Source: Kangsaoukella pontilimi (GTDB taxonomy: Bacteria > Pseudomonadota > Alphaproteobacteria > Rhodobacterales > Rhodobacteraceae). From it: DNA of 64,000 nucleotides. Under the pieces are notes generated by a model. The model saw only the letters and a program-made list of their open reading frames with translations. It had not been told where the DNA came from and searched no databases. The DNA lies in the NCBI RefSeq assembly GCF_009830125.1, contig NZ_WUPT01000001.1, positions 496,001-560,000 on the forward strand. Direction: 5' to 3'. The position numbers and the translations under genes are program-made. Each line of letters begins with the position of its first letter. Positions within the stretch are counted from its first letter, which is position 1. Below, in pieces: positions 62,050 to 64,000 of the stretch.

Positions 62050-62466
62050 TCAGGTGCTGGTTTCGTCAGGGATCGGGCCGTTGGCGGATGCCGCCGGTAC
62101 TTGGACCAGCTTCGGCATCGTCGATGCGCTTGCGCCGCCGGATAGGTCGGAGACGCCGGACTCGATCCGCACGATCCGGCCGTCGCGCTTTTGGTGGACG
62201 ACCATGGCGCCTTCGCGCGATCCGCTCGCGAAGGACAAGGTCATATGAACAACCAGGATGTCGTCGTTCTCGTAGAGGCAACGCATGTCCTCGATGATGC
62301 GATTGCCAGGACGCCAAACCTTTTGCAGCAGGTCACGCATCGCCTCGCGGTTAATTGTGTCCTGTGATTTGTGGCGGACATACTCGAAATCCTCCGCCAG
62401 AAGTGCAGCATAGCGCTCGGCATCATCGGCGCGCATTGCCGCCTCCATTTCAGTGTAGATCAGCAT
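62050..62466 (-). CDS. SnoaL/NTF2-like protein (DUF4440 type)
   Basis: 138 residues. Opens with MLIYTEMEAAMRADDAERYA, then ALLAEDFEYVRHKSQDTINR, EAMRDLLQKVWRPGNRIIED and DDILVVHMTLSFASGSREGA, the cone-shaped NTF2 fold. Such proteins are small enzymes or binding proteins. It is upstream of, and probably co-transcribed with, the small barrel gene. Confidence 0.78.
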   Translation of the reverse strand: MLIYTEMEAAMRADDAERYAALLAEDFEYVRHKSQDTINREAMRDLLQKVWRPGNRIIEDMRCLYENDDILVVHMTLSFASGSREGAMVVHQKRDGRIVRIESGVSDLSGGASASTMPKLVQVPAASANGPIPDETST

Positions 62467-62815
62467 AAGGGCTCCTTCGTCAGGTCGAGCGGCATCGGCC
62501 CTCGCAACGAGGGTTCTTACTGCCGAGTTCAGGGTGATCCGGGATGTACTTAGGCCCCGACAAGAGAAGGCTAGGCGGGGCCATCAAATGCGTCGACGGA
62601 CAACATTGCACGCAACGATTGCAGAAATGCCCGTTTCGGTATCAAGGCCGACCCCATTGCCGACATTCGAGCGTCCCGCCGCAATTGTCAGAATTGGGCT
62701 CACAGCCGGCATCTGACCAGCATCCACTGTGCGAACTGATGGAAACTCTGAATAATTGGGCGACATTTACCATAGGCCGATAACGCCTGTTCAGTCGGGT
62801 GCATCGACGCCCTGT
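62467..62815. other. 349-base gap, decayed repeat copy, no gene seen
   Basis: I see no credible gene. At 62696-62720 TGGGCTCACAGCCGGCATCTGAC resembles the left half of the dispersed repeat family, but its right arm is lost. Confidence 0.5.
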
Positions 62816-63133
62816 TCAGGTCCAAGCCACTGCAGTGCCGATCAGGACTAGACCCATGCCCGAGAGTTCTCTGGCTGTGTAGGCCTCGTCAAAGAGCAGA
62901 AATGAGATCGTTCCCAAGATTACTACCTCCGCACCAAGGATGCCGACATAAATTAAGCCGAGCCGCTCCTGTCGAAGTGCAAAGACCTCAAAAGTGCCGG
63001 CCGTAAGTAGCGCGGCTCCTATGATCAAAGCCAGCCCAGTGCTCGGCAGTTCGGCCCACGACTTCATCGCGACCATAGCAACGCAATAGAAGAACGCCGA
63101 AGTCAGCGCGAGAATGGCTACAGGCTGGAACAT
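62816..63133 (-). CDS. Small multidrug-resistance-like (SMR/EmrE-type) membrane protein
   Basis: 105 residues from ATG 63133, four hydrophobic helices (MFQPVAILALTSAFFYCVAM; ALIIGAALLTAGTFEVFALR; YVGILGAEVVILGTISFLLF; GMGLVLIGTAVAWT). The length and terminal helix suit the SMR or half-EamA class, which act as dimers. The usual membrane-embedded Glu is not in its standard position, so it may be a non-canonical member. The frame extends upstream to 63397 but that part is not family-like. Confidence 0.7.
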   Translation of the reverse strand: MFQPVAILALTSAFFYCVAMVAMKSWAELPSTGLALIIGAALLTAGTFEVFALRQERLGLIYVGILGAEVVILGTISFLLFDEAYTARELSGMGLVLIGTAVAWT

Positions 63134-63325
63134 TTTAGCAAATGCAAATGAAACAATTGACGTAGGGTAACCCCTGGATTTGGGAGCGGTCAAAGAAAAT
63201 CCGCAATTTTGCGGTACGACAGAATGGGGTCGGCTGTTGGGTTCCGAGCATTGCGGGCAGTACTTGCCTTCCATCATCCTGGCCTTGGACCTGCTTTTGC
63301 ATGGACGTTTGCTGGTCCGGTGGAT

Positions 63326-63376
63326 GACCGCTTCGGGCTCAGAGCGGACATCTGACGCTTTTGGTCGGATGACCGT
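63326..63376. repeat. Dispersed inverted repeat, copy E
   Basis: CGGGCTCAGAGCGGA, CATCTGA (63349-63355), nine bases and TCGGATG (63365-63371) with one wobble, then ACCG. Best match to copy D. It lies in the gap upstream of the SMR-like gene. Confidence 0.75.
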
Positions 63377-63426
63377 GATGCCGAGATGGCCGGACATTCA
63401 CCTCCTTCATCCCCATGCCCCTGGTA

Positions 63427-63566
63427 GGTAAGGGTGTGCTACGAGGGATGACGTGGAGAAGGGCAAAATGGCGTTGTTCGTCCCCCCTGGTAGCACGTGC
63501 TGTGGTAGGAGATACCACGTGCCGCAAGCGCACGTGCTACGAGGGATGACGTGACGTGGTATCTCG
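63427..63566. repeat. Nested direct and inverted repeats (iteron-like block)
   Basis: GTGCTACGAGGGATGACGTG occurs at 63436-63455 and 63534-63553 as a perfect 20-base direct repeat. Between and around them are perfect inverted repeats GTAGCACGTGC (63490-63500)/GCACGTGCTAC (63530-63540) and GAGATACCACGT (63509-63520)/ACGTGGTATCTC (63554-63565), whose arms interleave. The block is immediately downstream of a minus-strand HTH gene. Possible roles are protein-binding array, transposon end or replication iterons; none is proven. Confidence 0.8.
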
Positions 63567-63578
63567 TATGACGGGATT

Positions 63579-64000
63579 CTAAATTCCATTCTTGCGGCAT
63601 GGATTGTTCGTGCGCACCTCGGCGACTGGGAAGTCGTCGCCCGGTCTCCAGTCCCGAAAGAGATTGCGCGGAACGGGATTGCCCTTGGCGGCAGAGACAT
63701 CACCAAGCCCCTTTGGAAGGGCGATCTCGGTGAGTTCATAGGAATGCGCCCGTGCTTTACCTTTGACGCCCAGGACAGCGACCTGTGTGACGACGATCCA
63801 TCCTTTCTGTTGCAGCTCGATCAGAGCCTTTGCGCCCGTCTTGGTGCTGCAGCCAAGAAGATGGGCGGCCTGGCGTACACTCATCTGAATACGACCGTTG
63901 TTGTTATTGCTCGGTCCTTTCCATTCCAGCTTGATCCAAGGGTAGAGCGCCTGGGCGTAGGGGGACAGCGCCCGCCACGCTGGATATTCCATGTTCTGCC
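63579..64000 (-). CDS. Helix-turn-helix protein of island/plasmid type, possibly partial
   Basis: The first Met in view is at 63992 and the frame stays open to the right edge, so the gene may start outside the window. At least 137 residues. WRALSPYAQALYPWIKLEWK, NNNGRIQMSVRQAAHLLGCS and TKTGAKALIELQQKGWIVVT form a winged/HTH domain seen in hypothetical or replication-associated proteins of alphaproteobacterial islands. The rest (TNNPCRKNGI end) is unassigned. The repeat block lies just downstream. Confidence 0.65.
   Translation of the reverse strand, partial: QNMEYPAWRALSPYAQALYPWIKLEWKGPSNNNNGRIQMSVRQAAHLLGCSTKTGAKALIELQQKGWIVVTQVAVLGVKGKARAHSYELTEIALPKGLGDVSAAKGNPVPRNLFRDWRPGDDFPVAEVRTNNPCRKNGI

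Noticed and set aside
63436-63553. Direct repeat considered as a CRISPR or tRNA-derived att pair
   Set aside because: Only two copies, with interleaved palindromes rather than unique spacers, and no match to the tRNA-Thr 3' end.

Overview
The window reads as chromosome of an alphaproteobacterium of the Rhodobacteraceae (Roseobacter group). The evidence is the gene order clpP-clpX, then ridA-like, NDUFA12-like, mlaD, DUF2155, aat, accC and accB, plus a PhyR/NepR/EcfG stress module, a GapR homologue, a SqrR-type sulfide regulator, high GC with dense ATGA/TGATG overlaps, and a triple-hairpin intergenic element of a kind I associate with this family. Almost everything from 1 to 53.3 kb is tightly packed core or catabolic DNA. 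From the tRNA-Thr at 53.23 kb to the right edge the texture changes: an AT-rich stretch, long non-coding gaps, a family of dispersed inverted repeats, small orphan genes and regulators. This suggests an accessory region.

Layout. 0-2.6 kb: end of a histidine kinase, two response regulators and a hemerythrin-like protein. 2.6-7.1 kb: FNT-family channel and the general stress response locus (phyR divergent from nepR-ecfG-phyK). 7.1-9.6 kb: EamA exporter, a small membrane ORF and an unusual photolyase-like protein with its FAD domain first. 9.7-16.2 kb: ClpXP protease, housekeeping genes and the biotin carboxylase pair. 16.3-29.2 kb: a complete reductive pyrimidine degradation locus (preT, preA, rutR, omega-aminotransferase, ureidopropionase, dihydropyrimidinase and a NMT1/THI5-type ABC importer) with a clear RutR operator. 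29.6-31.0 kb: an exported double PRC-barrel protein with an internal tandem repeat. 31.2-43.5 kb: an apparent operon of substrate-binding protein, LivHMGF-type ABC transporter and acetyl-CoA synthetase, divergent from a ScfR-type regulator that is followed by a receiver-only regulator, a small membrane protein and a CrbS-like SSS-histidine kinase. I read this as a short-chain carboxylate uptake, activation and sensing module. 43.6-44.8 kb: a SpoA-domain (FliM/FliN-like) protein with a PDLP-repeat tail. 44.8-47.4 kb: sulfide/persulfide detoxification genes with their SqrR/BigR-type repressor. 47.6-53.2 kb: a hydratase/dehydrogenase fusion whose dehydrogenase half looks inactive, GapR, a sulfotransferase-like protein and an orphan iron-type permease, ending at tRNA-Thr. 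53.3-64 kb: HGGxSTG-like and other island-type small genes, a plsC-cdsA pair, a cupin, two LysR regulators, a winged-helix/TPR protein, a DUF1127 micro-protein, an SMR-like transporter half and, at the right edge, a helix-turn-helix gene next to nested direct and inverted repeats.

The most unusual items are the apparently permuted photolyase-like protein, the ABC-acs-ScfR-CrbS module, the SpoA/PDLP protein, the degenerate fatty-acid oxidation fusion, the CATCTGA-N9-TCAGATG repeat family confined to the right-hand 10 kb, and the nested repeat block at 63.4-63.6 kb. Product names rest on reading the translations. No database search or structure prediction was run.
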